DNA of 64,000 nucleotides from JAGPUQ01 sp947084925 (GTDB taxonomy: Bacteria; Pseudomonadota; Gammaproteobacteria; Pseudomonadales; Porticoccaceae): contig CAMTUJ010000016.1 in NCBI GenBank assembly GCA_947084925.1, positions 23,589 through 87,588 on the forward strand, given 5' to 3'. The notes under the pieces were generated by a model. That model was not told where the DNA came from. It ran no database searches and worked only from the letters and a program-made list of their open reading frames with translations. Made by a program: the position numbers and the translations under genes. Below are positions 1 through 9,799 of this stretch, in pieces; position 1 is the stretch's first letter, and each line of letters opens with the position of its first letter.

Positions 1-159
1 GCCCCATCCACGAGACTTGCCGGGTATCGATGCCAGGGCATCGCCCTGCGGCCGCTGGCGAGCGCACCGATGATCGTGACCGCCTACCTGATTAGACCCG
101 ACGTTGCCCTGACGGAGCATCAAGAGGGCTTTCTTCGACGCGCCCGCTCAATGTCCTGA
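1..159 (+). CDS. C-terminal end of a gene, possibly a LysR-type regulator (partial)
   Basis: An open frame enters from the left edge and runs 52 codons to a TGA. Its end resembles the last strand and helix of a LysR substrate-binding domain: a G-I-A-L-R-P-L stretch, a hydrophobic strand, then an E-H-Q-E-G-F-L-R-R helix. The 5' part is missing, so neither frame nor family can be confirmed. It converges on the integrase with a 25-base gap. The match is by general appearance only, and it could be an unrelated protein tail or a chance open frame. Confidence 0.35.
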   Translation, partial: APSTRLAGYRCQGIALRPLASAPMIVTAYLIRPDVALTEHQEGFLRRARSMS

Positions 160-184
160 GCAGCCTCTCAGCCCGGCACGCGCC

Positions 185-1453
185 TCACTCCCGCTCGATG
201 ACCCGCAGCAAGGCCCTGCGCCGTTTCGACAGCGGCCCGAAGGTTGCCATGACCTCGTTCATCGAATCGCCACGAGCCATCGCATCGAGGATGTCCGCCC
301 AATCCTGCATGATGATCTTCCGCGATGCGATGTACTTGGTGTGGTCGTAGGGTGCGCGCGACGAATCTTTCTTCCGCTTCGAGTGGGCCAGTTGCAGATC
401 AACCCGGTTCTCTGGGTAGCTCAACAAGCCGAGCAGCGTGGTCGCTGTTGAGCGGAAGCCGTGCGAAGAAAACTGTCCACCGTAGCCCATGCGCTCCAAC
501 ACCTTGTTGAGCGTCGTAGCCGACATAACCGTTCCCGGCTTCCTGAAGCCGGGAAACAGCACCTTCCCTCCGCCTGTCAGCGTGTGCAGTTCTTTCAACA
601 GCACGATGGCCTGCTTCGAGAGCGGAACGATGTGAGGGTCGCGCATCTTCATGCGCCCCGCAGGAACCGTCCACATCGCACTGTCCAGATCGAACTCGGA
701 CCAGTGCGCCTTGCGCAGTTCGGCCGTGCGGACATAAGTGAGGGCCATCAATCGCAGTGCAATGACAGTGACCCGGTAACCTGCATCATCCACACGGCTC
801 AAGAACTTCGGGATCTCTTGCCACGGTAGCGGTGGATGGTGTCGAACTCGGGGGCGCTTGACCGACCGTTTCAGCAGCGCCGTCGGATCACTGTCGCAAA
901 GCTCTTCACCCGCCGCGTATGCGAAGATTTGGCTGCACAATTGCCTGATCAGGATCGCAACGGTGGGAGCGCCGCGCTCCGCAACATCCTTAATGACGGG
1001 GCGCAGGTGAGCAGTCCGGATTGAGCTGACCGGCAGCTTGCCCACTTTGGGAAAAACATCGTTCTCCAAAGTGCGCTTGACTTGATCGGCGTAACCCTCG
1101 CTCCACTGCACGTTGCTCGCCATCCATCTGCGAGCCACTGGCTCAAAGGTGTTCTCGTTCTTTTCAAGCTGAGTGGAGATGTTGACTCTCTTCTCCACCA
1201 CGGGGTGTACGCCCTTCTTGACGAGTTCCCGCGCGCGATCCCGCTCGGTCCGCGCCGCCTCCAGTGAGACCTGGGGGTACTTGCCGATCGCGTAGATGGC
1301 AGGCTTTCCGCCAAGCCGATAGCGGTAGCGCCACAACTTGCTTCCGCTGGGCGTGACGTACAGAAATAGACTGCCCCCGTCCTTGAGCCAGTACGGTTCT
1401 TTTTGGGAAGGAATGGTCTCGACCTTCCTGGCCGAGAGCAGGTTCATGGCCAT
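185..1453 (-). CDS. Tyrosine recombinase / P4-type integrase
   Basis: This 422-residue protein has the three-part plan of P4-like integrases: an N-terminal arm-binding domain (DUF4102-like, about 3-88, including the S-L-E-A-A-R helix), a core-binding helical domain (about 100-185) and a catalytic domain (about 210-395). Visible catalytic residues are Arg242, the H-G-F-R box (His331, Arg334), His357 and the likely nucleophile Tyr369 in P-Y-D-H. It should carry out site-specific integration and excision of a mobile element by strand exchange. The length is complete and no frameshift is seen. The start at 1453 follows a good AGGTGA ribosome site; an in-frame ATG two codons later is an alternative. 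It reads away from trpE, so an element, if present, would lie mostly left of the window. Confidence 0.93.
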   Translation of the reverse strand: MAMNLLSARKVETIPSQKEPYWLKDGGSLFLYVTPSGSKLWRYRYRLGGKPAIYAIGKYPQVSLEAARTERDRARELVKKGVHPVVEKRVNISTQLEKNENTFEPVARRWMASNVQWSEGYADQVKRTLENDVFPKVGKLPVSSIRTAHLRPVIKDVAERGAPTVAILIRQLCSQIFAYAAGEELCDSDPTALLKRSVKRPRVRHHPPLPWQEIPKFLSRVDDAGYRVTVIALRLMALTYVRTAELRKAHWSEFDLDSAMWTVPAGRMKMRDPHIVPLSKQAIVLLKELHTLTGGGKVLFPGFRKPGTVMSATTLNKVLERMGYGGQFSSHGFRSTATTLLGLLSYPENRVDLQLAHSKRKKDSSRAPYDHTKYIASRKIIMQDWADILDAMARGDSMNEVMATFGPLSKRRRALLRVIERE

Positions 1454-1503
1454 GTGTGTATATCACCTCTCTTGAGGTCCTATATACACAGAAATATACA
1501 CAC
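1454..1503. promoter_or_regulatory. Triple 9-bp repeat and SD-pairing hairpin at the integrase start
   Basis: The 9-mer ATATACACA occurs directly at 1482-1490 and 1494-1502 and inverted at 1455-1463. The outer pair forms a perfect 10-bp inverted repeat (1454-1463 with 1494-1503). Between them ACCTC (1465-1469) and GAGGT (1474-1478) can pair. On the minus strand this small stem covers the integrase ribosome-binding site. The A+T-rich minus-strand TATATT and TATATA blocks could also serve as -10 elements. The layout suits a repressor or excisionase operator, or integrase arm sites. The repeats are directly visible; their role is inferred. Confidence 0.5.
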
Positions 1504-1634
1504 TTGCAGCAGATTGGTCTAGCCTTCACCAGACCATCAAGGAAGTAACATCAATACAAATCAACAACTTACACTTTCTCCATGGAACACGGTGGAGCTT
1601 GATGGATGCTAATCGTAGTTGTCGATCATAAGAA

Positions 1635-3167
1635 TCACGACGCCACCTCCGCGCCATCAGCCACCGGGCCGTCGGCCACCGCGCTATCGACCACCGAACC
1701 ATCCACCACCATGGCGGCGGCGCGGAACAGCGCGCGCGCCTTGTTCATGGTCTCCTTCCATTCGAGCGCCGGCACCGAATCGGCGACCACGCCGCCGCCG
1801 GCCTGGACATGGAGCTTGCCGTCCTTGATCACCGCGGTGCGGATCGCGATCGCGGTGTCCATGTTGCCGTTCCAGCCCAGGTAGCCGACCGCGCCGCCGT
1901 AGATGCAGCGCTTGACCGGCTCCAGCGCGTCGATGATTTCCATGGCGCGGATCTTGGGCGCGCCGCTCAGCGTGCCGGCCGGCAGGGTGGCGCGCAGCAC
2001 GTCGAGCGCCGACAGCCCGGGCCGCACATGGCCCACCACGTTGGAGGTGATGTGCATGACGTGGGAGAAGCGCTCCACCACCATCTGCTCGGTGACCCGC
2101 ACCGAGCCGGTGGCCGCGATGCGCCCGACATCGTTGCGGCCCAGGTCGATCAGCATCAGGTGCTCGGCGATCTCCTTGGGATCGGCCAGCATCTCGCGCT
2201 CCAGGGCCAGATCCTCGTCCGGCGTGCGACCGCGGCGGCGGGTGCCGGCGATGGGCCGCACCGTGACCTCGCCCCGTTCGAGGCGGGCGAGAATTTCCGG
2301 CGACGACCCCGCGATCTGGAATTCCCCCAGGTCGAGAAAGTACAGGTAGGGCGAGGGATTGAGATTGCGCAGCGCGCGGTAGAGGTTCACCGGTTCTCCG
2401 GGAAACGGCAGCGTGAGACGCTGCGAGGGCACCACCTGCATGACATCGCCGGCGCGGGTGTACTCCTTGATGGTCTCCACCGCCGCCTCGTAACCCGCGC
2501 GCCCCAGGCTGGAGACGAAATCCTCTTCCTGCACGCCGCCGCCTTCGAGCCGCACCGGCGGCAGTTCCGGCACCGGCTCGCGCAGACGCGCGGCGATGGC
2601 GTCGAGCCGCGCCTGCGCCACGGCCCAGGCATCGGGAACGGCCGGGTCGGCGTGCACGATCAGGGTCAGGGTGCCGGCCAGATTGTCGAACACCACCACT
2701 TCGTCCGACACCATCAGCAGGATGTCGGGCACTCCCAGCTCGTCCGGCGGACAGGAATGCGCGAGGCGCGGTTCCACATAGCGCACCGTGTCGTAGCCGA
2801 AGTAGCCCACCAGGCCACCGGTGAAGCGCGGCAGTCCGGGCAGTTCCGGCACCCGGAAACCCGCCTGCCAGGCTTCGATCTCGGCCAGCGGATCGGCGCA
2901 GGTGCGGGACTCCGCCGCCGCGCCATCTACCTCGATCGCAAATTCGTGGCCGCACACCTTCACCACCGTGCGCGCCGGCAGGCCGATCAGCGAATAGCGG
3001 CCCCATTTCTCGCCGCCTTCGACGGATTCGAGCAGATACGAATAGCGGCCACGGGCAAGCTTGAGATAACAGGACAGCGGCGTTTCCAGATCCGCGAGCA
3101 CGGCACGCGTGATCGGGATGCGGTTGTAACCCTGCTGGGCGATGGCGGCGAATTGTTCCGGTGTCAT
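1635..3167 (-). CDS. trpE: Anthranilate synthase component I
   Basis: TrpE converts chorismate and ammonia (from the TrpG glutaminase subunit) to anthranilate, the first committed step of tryptophan synthesis. The 510-residue product shows the N-terminal domain with the L-L-E-S-V-E feedback-site motif near residue 40 and the C-terminal chorismate-binding domain with P-I-A-G-T-R-R-R-G, D-L-G-R-N-D and G-A-P-K-I-R-A motifs. The ATG at 3167 is preceded by GGGGAAAG; the open frame extends 93 codons further upstream but that stretch is not TrpE-like. The last 24 residues are an odd tail of V-x-D-G/S pentapeptides. trpG, trpD and trpC do not follow; the integrase does. A minus-strand TAGAAT at 3311-3316 is a possible -10 element. 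Confidence 0.96.
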   Translation of the reverse strand: MTPEQFAAIAQQGYNRIPITRAVLADLETPLSCYLKLARGRYSYLLESVEGGEKWGRYSLIGLPARTVVKVCGHEFAIEVDGAAAESRTCADPLAEIEAWQAGFRVPELPGLPRFTGGLVGYFGYDTVRYVEPRLAHSCPPDELGVPDILLMVSDEVVVFDNLAGTLTLIVHADPAVPDAWAVAQARLDAIAARLREPVPELPPVRLEGGGVQEEDFVSSLGRAGYEAAVETIKEYTRAGDVMQVVPSQRLTLPFPGEPVNLYRALRNLNPSPYLYFLDLGEFQIAGSSPEILARLERGEVTVRPIAGTRRRGRTPDEDLALEREMLADPKEIAEHLMLIDLGRNDVGRIAATGSVRVTEQMVVERFSHVMHITSNVVGHVRPGLSALDVLRATLPAGTLSGAPKIRAMEIIDALEPVKRCIYGGAVGYLGWNGNMDTAIAIRTAVIKDGKLHVQAGGGVVADSVPALEWKETMNKARALFRAAAMVVDGSVVDSAVADGPVADGAEVAS

Positions 3168-3336
3168 GACAGCTTTCCCCAAGATTGAACGATGGCGCGA
3201 GGTGCCCTGCGGGCAGGGGCGATCAGCCCCGGCGCCAACGCCAACGGGGAAGCGGGAGAAATTTTGCGTTCGGGGCGGTGAAAATGATCGTGACTCCTGA
3301 TTGCGGCGGGATTCTAGCCCATTCGCCCGGGGCGGA

Positions 3337-4008
3337 CTACCGCACCCCCGCCAGCGCCGCGCGCATGGCCGCGACCGCGGCGCCATAATCCGCCGCGCCG
3401 AAAATCGCCGATCCCGCGACAAAGGTGTCGGCCCCCGCGGCGGCAATCTCGCCGATATTGGCGGCGCTCACTCCGCCATCCACTTCGAGGCGGATGGCGC
3501 GGCCGCTGGCGTCGATCAGCGCGCGCGCGGCGCGCAGCTTGTTGAGGGTTTCCGGAATGAAGGCCTGGCCGCCGAAGCCGGGGTTCACCGACATCAAGAG
3601 CAGCACATCGAGCTTGTCCATCACATGGTGGATGACATCGAGTCCGGTGGCCGGATTCAGCACCAGGCCGGTTTTGCAGCCCAGCTCGCGCGCCACTTGC
3701 AGCGAGCGGTCCACATGGCGGCTCGCCTCGGGGTGAAAGGTGATCCAAGAGGCGCCAGCGGCGGCGAAGGCGCGGATCAGGTCGTCGACCGGCTCCACCA
3801 TCAGGTGCACGTCGATGGGCGCGGTGACGCCGTAATCGCGCAGCGCCTTGCACACCATGGGCCCGACGGTGAGGTTGGGCACATAGTGGTTGTCCATCAC
3901 ATCGAAGTGAACGACATCGGCGCCGGCGGCCAGCACCGCATCCACTTCGGCCCCCAGGCGGGCGAAATCGGCGGACAGGATGGACGGGGCGATCAGGTAT
4001 TCGGGCAT
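3337..4008 (-). CDS. rpe: Ribulose-phosphate 3-epimerase
   Basis: Rpe interconverts D-ribulose 5-phosphate and D-xylulose 5-phosphate in the pentose phosphate pathway. The 223-residue TIM-barrel protein begins with the family hallmark A-P-S-I-L-S-A-D-F and has the metal and catalytic motifs H-F-D-V-M-D-N-H-Y-V-P and V-N-P-G-F-G-G-Q, followed by E-V-D-G-G-V. Length is normal. It sits upstream of trpE on the same strand with a 169-base gap. The gph (phosphoglycolate phosphatase) gene that often lies between these two in gammaproteobacteria is absent. Confidence 0.97.
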   Translation of the reverse strand: MPEYLIAPSILSADFARLGAEVDAVLAAGADVVHFDVMDNHYVPNLTVGPMVCKALRDYGVTAPIDVHLMVEPVDDLIRAFAAAGASWITFHPEASRHVDRSLQVARELGCKTGLVLNPATGLDVIHHVMDKLDVLLLMSVNPGFGGQAFIPETLNKLRAARALIDASGRAIRLEVDGGVSAANIGEIAAAGADTFVAGSAIFGAADYGAAVAAMRAALAGVR

Positions 4009-4147
4009 GCGCGCTTACCGGTCGGGAAACGCCGGGAACTATGCCGCGAACGCCGGGCTCGGGCAATGCGCGCGGCGGGTCCACAGCCGCGGATACCCCG
4101 CGCGGGTGTGATAGGCTCGACGAAGCTCCCGATACCCATCCCAGCCC

Positions 4148-5107
4148 ATGCCACAGTCGGAACCGGTTTCCGCCGCCACCCTCGATCAGTTGCGCCACAA
4201 TTTGCCGCCCCTCGCCTTCAATCCCGCCACCGACGCGGACAGCAGCGCACTGGCGGGAGCGGCGGCGTACCTGCGTCACTACCACATCGAGCTCGCATCC
4301 CTCGCTCCCGGCGTGCGCCACTGCATGGGCAGGGTGACCACCAACGGCCACCGGATCGCCGCCCATTACTGGTTGCACCCGGCGTCGCGCGGCACGGTGT
4401 TTGTGGTGCACGGCTATTTCGATCACGTCGGGCTTTACGGACATTTGATTCGCCACCTGCTCGCGCGGGAACTGAATGTCGTCGCCTTCGATTTGCCGGG
4501 GCATGGGCTGTCGGACGGCGAACGCGTCACCATCGCCAGCTTCGATCACTACACCGAGGTGCTGACGGGAATTCTCACCCGCGCCGGCGCCCTGGACTCG
4601 CCCTGGCATGGCGTGGGCCAGAGCACCGGCGGCGCCATCCTGATCAAATATTTGCTTGACGGCGAACACCCCCGGCCCCTGGAGCGGATCGCCCTGCTCG
4701 CGCCCCTGGTGCATCCCCGGCTGTGGGGACTCAACCGGCTGGTTTATCTCGCCTCCCACCGCTGGCGCACAGCCATCGACCGCAAATTCATGGTCAATTC
4801 GGGCGACCCGGCATTTCTCGATTTCGTGCAGCGACACGATCCCCTGCAGGAACGTCACGTCCCGCTGGAATGGATCGGCGCCATGAAACACTGGACCGAG
4901 ACGCTGCACCGCCTGCCGCCGTCGCCACACCCCGTGACCCTGGTGCAGGGCGACGCCGACACCACACTCGACTGGCGCTACAACCTGCGTCTGCTGCGCG
5001 AGAAACTGCCCAACATGCATCTGCATCTGCTGCCCGGCGCCCAGCATCATCTGGTCAATGAAGCGGAACCGATCCGCGCCCGGGTGTTTGCCGCGCTGGG
5101 GTTCTGA
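4148..5107 (+). CDS. Alpha/beta hydrolase, lysophospholipase / monoacylglycerol lipase-like
   Basis: This 319-residue protein has the alpha/beta-hydrolase fold of the serine aminopeptidase S33 / PldB group. The H-G oxyanion motif lies at about 88-90 (V-V-H-G-Y-F-D-H), and the nucleophile is Ser159 in G-Q-S-T-G-G. A likely acid is Asp275 or Asp269-271 in G-D-A-D-T-T-L-D-W, with the catalytic His at 300-301. No signal peptide is seen, so it is probably cytosolic or peripheral. It is the first of three plus-strand genes with gaps of 3 and 9 bases, probably one operon. Its substrate cannot be read from sequence; lipid esters are the best guess. Confidence 0.8.
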   Translation: MPQSEPVSAATLDQLRHNLPPLAFNPATDADSSALAGAAAYLRHYHIELASLAPGVRHCMGRVTTNGHRIAAHYWLHPASRGTVFVVHGYFDHVGLYGHLIRHLLARELNVVAFDLPGHGLSDGERVTIASFDHYTEVLTGILTRAGALDSPWHGVGQSTGGAILIKYLLDGEHPRPLERIALLAPLVHPRLWGLNRLVYLASHRWRTAIDRKFMVNSGDPAFLDFVQRHDPLQERHVPLEWIGAMKHWTETLHRLPPSPHPVTLVQGDADTTLDWRYNLRLLREKLPNMHLHLLPGAQHHLVNEAEPIRARVFAALGF

Positions 5108-5110
5108 GCG

Positions 5111-6532
<1,422 letters not shown>

Positions 6533-6541
6533 GGAGCCCCC

Positions 6542-7231
6542 ATGCGCTATTCCCACCGATTTGCCGACGGCGGTGCCTGCCACCTGCCACCGGGGAAGGT
6601 CGTCTGCGTCGGCCTCAACTACGCCGCCCATGTCGCCGAAATGGGCAGCCAGCCGGCGGCGGAGCCGGTGCTGTTCATCAAGCCGAGCACCGCGCTGCGG
6701 CCCTTCGCGGGCGAAATCGCCATTCCGGTGGATCGCGGCGAATGCCATTTCGAGACCGAGCTCGCGCTGCTGATCGGCGCGCCCCTGCGTCACTGCGACG
6801 CCACCCAGGCCCAGGCCGCCATCGCCGGCGTCGGCCTGGCGCTCGACCTGACCCTGCGCGATCTGCAAAAAAAGCTGAAGCAGGCCGGCCATCCCTGGGA
6901 ACGCGCCAAAGGCTTTGACGGCGCCTGCCCGGTATCGGAATTCCTGCCGCCAACGCGGGTCGGCGATCTGCGGAACCTGGAATTCCGACTCCACCAGAAC
7001 GGCGTGCCGCGCCAGCACGGTCGCACCGCCACCATGCTGACCCCGGTGCTGGACCTGCTCTGCTACATGAGCCGCTGGTTCACGCTCGAACCCGGCGACA
7101 TCGTGCTTACCGGCACCCCGGAAGGCGTGGGTCCGCTGGCCCCGGGGGACCACCTGGTCGCCGAACTCGGGACCCTGTTGCGGGTGGAGGCCGGGGTGCG
7201 TGAATGGCACGGGGCAAACACAGCCCTCTGA
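6542..7231 (+). CDS. Fumarylacetoacetate hydrolase family protein
   Basis: This 229-residue protein matches the catalytic FAH domain of small family members such as YcgM and acylpyruvate hydrolases or oxaloacetate decarboxylases. It opens with V-G-L-N-Y-A-A-H and carries the acidic metal ligands in H-F-E-T-E-L-A-L and L-A-L-D-L-T-L-R-D, with T-G-T-P-E-G-V-G near the end. It follows the flavoprotein by 9 bases, so the two may act in one pathway on 2-oxo- or 2-hydroxyacids. Substrate specificity in this family cannot be assigned by sequence alone. Confidence 0.88.
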   Translation: MRYSHRFADGGACHLPPGKVVCVGLNYAAHVAEMGSQPAAEPVLFIKPSTALRPFAGEIAIPVDRGECHFETELALLIGAPLRHCDATQAQAAIAGVGLALDLTLRDLQKKLKQAGHPWERAKGFDGACPVSEFLPPTRVGDLRNLEFRLHQNGVPRQHGRTATMLTPVLDLLCYMSRWFTLEPGDIVLTGTPEGVGPLAPGDHLVAELGTLLRVEAGVREWHGANTAL

Positions 7232-7273
7232 TACCGCCCCAGCGGTTGGCTGCGACTAGCGCGCGGCCGGCAC

Positions 7274-8047
7274 TCAGGCGCCCGAGGGCTCGCGCTGAAA
7301 CCGGTAATCCCGGCGCTCGGTGGCGCGGCCGCGGCGGTAGCTCTGTTCCGCGAAATGCACGGTGCCGTCGCGGTGCATCAACAGCGCGGTGGTGCAGCGG
7401 GTGCCGTAGCTGTCCGAGACGATGAAGGGCGCGGACAGCACCCGCTCCATTTCCAGACCGATGCCGGTGTCGGGCAGATGGGCGTCGGGAAACTGGTCGC
7501 GCGATCCGAGAATCGCCAGCAGGCGGTCGGGCGCCGGGGGGTCGGGCTGGTCGAGCACGGCGGTCAGCATGCGGCGGGCGTACTCGGCCTTGGGCCAGGG
7601 CGTGTCGAGCACGTCGTTGCTGAGGGTATAGATACCGGGTTCGAGCGTCTGGACGCTGGCGTTCTGGTTGGTGCAGTAGACGAGGTGTTCCGGCGTGCCC
7701 GCGAGCAGGCTGAAGCCGCGAAACCGGTGCGCCTCCGCCAGAACGCTTTCGGCATAGGTTGCGGGAGCGCTCGTGGCGCGGAGAAAGTTCACCGGCAGAT
7801 CGCCGCGCGAGCGCGCGTTGGCGCCCAGGGCACCGCCCCGGTAGTTGGTGACCGTGGCCCAGCGGCCGCGCCGGTCGACCCCGAACCAGGTGCCGCCCGC
7901 TTCGTCATCGCGGCCGCCGAGAATGTGCGGGTGATCGTCCCAGAACCGCGCCACCTGCGCGGGACGGTCGTAGTACTCGTCGCGGTTCGCCACCACCACC
8001 AGCGGATAGTCCGGATGGTGACGAAACGCGAGGGCTACGAGACACAC
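7274..8047 (-). CDS. NRDE family protein (TANGO2-like)
   Basis: The protein (257 residues) begins M-C-L-V-A and contains the family-defining N-R-D-E motif at about 21-24, followed by the conserved G-G-R-D-D, G-G-T-W-F-G-V and T-N-Y-R blocks. The N-terminal Cys2 and the fold recall Ntn hydrolases. Eukaryotic TANGO2 has been linked to haem and lipid handling, but no bacterial function is settled. Here it lies 18 bases downstream of gcvH and probably shares its transcript, an association that may or may not be functional. Confidence 0.88.
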   Translation of the reverse strand: MCLVALAFRHHPDYPLVVVANRDEYYDRPAQVARFWDDHPHILGGRDDEAGGTWFGVDRRGRWATVTNYRGGALGANARSRGDLPVNFLRATSAPATYAESVLAEAHRFRGFSLLAGTPEHLVYCTNQNASVQTLEPGIYTLSNDVLDTPWPKAEYARRMLTAVLDQPDPPAPDRLLAILGSRDQFPDAHLPDTGIGLEMERVLSAPFIVSDSYGTRCTTALLMHRDGTVHFAEQSYRRGRATERRDYRFQREPSGA

Positions 8048-8065
8048 GGCGGGAGGCTCCCCGGT

Positions 8066-8470
8066 CTAATCGTCGCTGTCCTGTTCTTCCTCGACGACCT
8101 CCAGGTACGCCTGGGCGTCGAGCAGATCGTCCAGCTCGGCGGGGTCCGCGATGCGCAGCCGGTAGAACCAGCCGTCGCCATAGGGCGAAGCGTTGATGAT
8201 TTCGGGCGTATCCTCGAGTGCCTCGTTGATCGCGATGACGGTGCCGGTCAGGGGCGCGAAGACGTCCGACGCCGCCTTGACGGACTCGACCACGCCGGCC
8301 TCCTGGCCGAGATCGAGCTCGTCCCCCAGCTCCGGCAACTCGACATAGACAATGTCGCCGAGGCTGTCCTGCGCATAATCGGTAATGCCCACGGTCACGG
8401 TTCCATCACCTTCGTTGCGCACCCATTCGTGGGTTTCGCGGTAGCCAAGCTCCTTGGGGGTATCGACCAT
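8066..8470 (-). CDS. gcvH: Glycine cleavage system H protein
   Basis: GcvH is the lipoyl-carrying shuttle of the glycine cleavage system, passing the aminomethyl group from the P protein to the T protein. The 134-residue sequence shows the lipoyl domain with the lipoylation lysine in the motif G-V-V-E-S-V-K-A-A-S-D, and the conserved T-H-E-W-V and G-I-T-D-Y-A-Q-D-x-L-G-D blocks. It is 80 bases downstream of gcvT. The gene for the P protein, gcvP, is not in the window. Confidence 0.96.
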   Translation of the reverse strand: MVDTPKELGYRETHEWVRNEGDGTVTVGITDYAQDSLGDIVYVELPELGDELDLGQEAGVVESVKAASDVFAPLTGTVIAINEALEDTPEIINASPYGDGWFYRLRIADPAELDDLLDAQAYLEVVEEEQDSDD

Positions 8471-8550
8471 GCTGGTTCTCCAATCTTCGGGGTGCCGAGT
8501 GATTCGTTGCCGGGTGTCCAGGGAAAATCCGCCGCCGGCGCGACGGGCGC

Positions 8551-9639
8551 TCAGTTGTAAACCTTTTTACCATGGCGCACAAAGGGCGGCCGCACCACCC
8601 GCACCGGCGCCGGCCGACCGCGAATATCCACCACCGCTTCGCGCGCGCCGATGTCCGGAATACGCGCCAGCGCAATGGCGTGACCCAGGGTGGGGGAATA
8701 GGTACCGCTGGTGATGACGCCGACCTTCGGACTGCCCGCTACCCGCACCAACTGACCGGCCCGCAGCACGCCGGGTTTGGTCATCACCAGACCAGCCAGC
8801 GTCAGATAGCCACCGCGCTGGCGCAGTTCCTCGAGGGCGGTACGACCGATGAAATGCCGGGTTTGCGGCTCCCAGGCCAGGGTCCAGGCCATGTTGGCTT
8901 CGAGCGGGCTGACGTCCTCGTCCATCTCGTGGCTGTGGAGATTGAGTCCGGCCTCCAGACGCAGGGTATCCCGGGCGGCGAGCCCGGCGGGCCGCACACC
9001 CTGGGCCACCAGCGCGCGCCAGCAGTCCTCCGCCGCATCCGCGGGCAGCATGATCTCGAAGCCGTCTTCGCCGGTATAACCGGTGCGCGCCACCAGCCAG
9101 TCATCGATCCGGCAGGAGCTGAAGGATGCCAGTGACGCCAGCGGCGCGGCCGCTTCGCCGAAGGCGCCCTGCATCGCCGCCAGCGCCGCCGGTCCCTGCA
9201 CCGCGATGATGGCGCCATCGGTCTGTTCGCGCACTGTCGCACGCTGGCCGCTGGCCTGCCGGGTGATCCAGGGCAGCACGCGCTCGTGCGTGGCGCAGTT
9301 CAGCACCAGTCGGTAGCTGTCGTCCGCCAACGCATAGACGATCAGATCGTCGATCACGCCGCCCTTCTCGTTCAGCATGGCGCTGTAGAGCGCCGCGCCC
9401 GGAGTCGCGAGACGAGCCACGTCGTTGGCCAGCAGGCGGCGCAGAAAATCCCGCGCCCCGCTGCCGCTCACGTCCACCGTGGTCATATGACTGACATCGA
9501 ACAGGCCCGCCTGCTCGCGCACGCAGCGGTGCTCGATCAGTTGCGAACCATAATGGAGTGGCATATCCCAGCCGGCGAAATCGACCATGCGGGCGCCGTG
9601 GCGGATATGGGTATCGTAAAGAGGGGTACGCCGGCCCAT
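8551..9639 (-). CDS. gcvT: Glycine cleavage system T protein (aminomethyltransferase)
   Basis: GcvT transfers the methylene group from the aminomethyl-lipoyl arm of GcvH to tetrahydrofolate and releases ammonia. The 362-residue protein has typical length, starts with T-P-L-Y-D-T-H, and contains G-L-F-D-V-S-H-M and the folate-binding Y-T-G-E-D-G-F-E block. The minus-strand element TAGAAT at 9664-9669 is a possible -10. I looked for a glycine riboswitch in the 160-base upstream gap and did not find a convincing one. Confidence 0.95.
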   Translation of the reverse strand: MGRRTPLYDTHIRHGARMVDFAGWDMPLHYGSQLIEHRCVREQAGLFDVSHMTTVDVSGSGARDFLRRLLANDVARLATPGAALYSAMLNEKGGVIDDLIVYALADDSYRLVLNCATHERVLPWITRQASGQRATVREQTDGAIIAVQGPAALAAMQGAFGEAAAPLASLASFSSCRIDDWLVARTGYTGEDGFEIMLPADAAEDCWRALVAQGVRPAGLAARDTLRLEAGLNLHSHEMDEDVSPLEANMAWTLAWEPQTRHFIGRTALEELRQRGGYLTLAGLVMTKPGVLRAGQLVRVAGSPKVGVITSGTYSPTLGHAIALARIPDIGAREAVVDIRGRPAPVRVVRPPFVRHGKKVYN

Positions 9640-9799
9640 GCTGCCTCCCGCGCGGAGTGGTGCATTCTAAACAGCGTCCCCTCCCGGGTCGAGACTGATC
9701 GCACATAGGGCCGCGAGCTATACTCCCCCGGCGTGGGCACGAACCTTCGCTCCAGCGCATTCGCCAAACCGGCGCAGGGCAACAACAGCGGAGACAGAC

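Noticed and set aside
1809..3188. 459-codon plus-strand open frame opposite trpE
   Set aside because: It is the antisense shadow of a clear trpE in high-G+C DNA; its composition is rich in His/Arg/Gly and shows no domain.
3168..3336. trp leader peptide or attenuator before trpE
   Set aside because: No short open frame with tandem Trp codons and no T-run terminator; only minor hairpins such as GGGGC/GCCCC are seen.
9640..9799. Glycine riboswitch upstream of gcvT
   Set aside because: The conserved paired aptamer elements are not present; only scattered short matches are seen.
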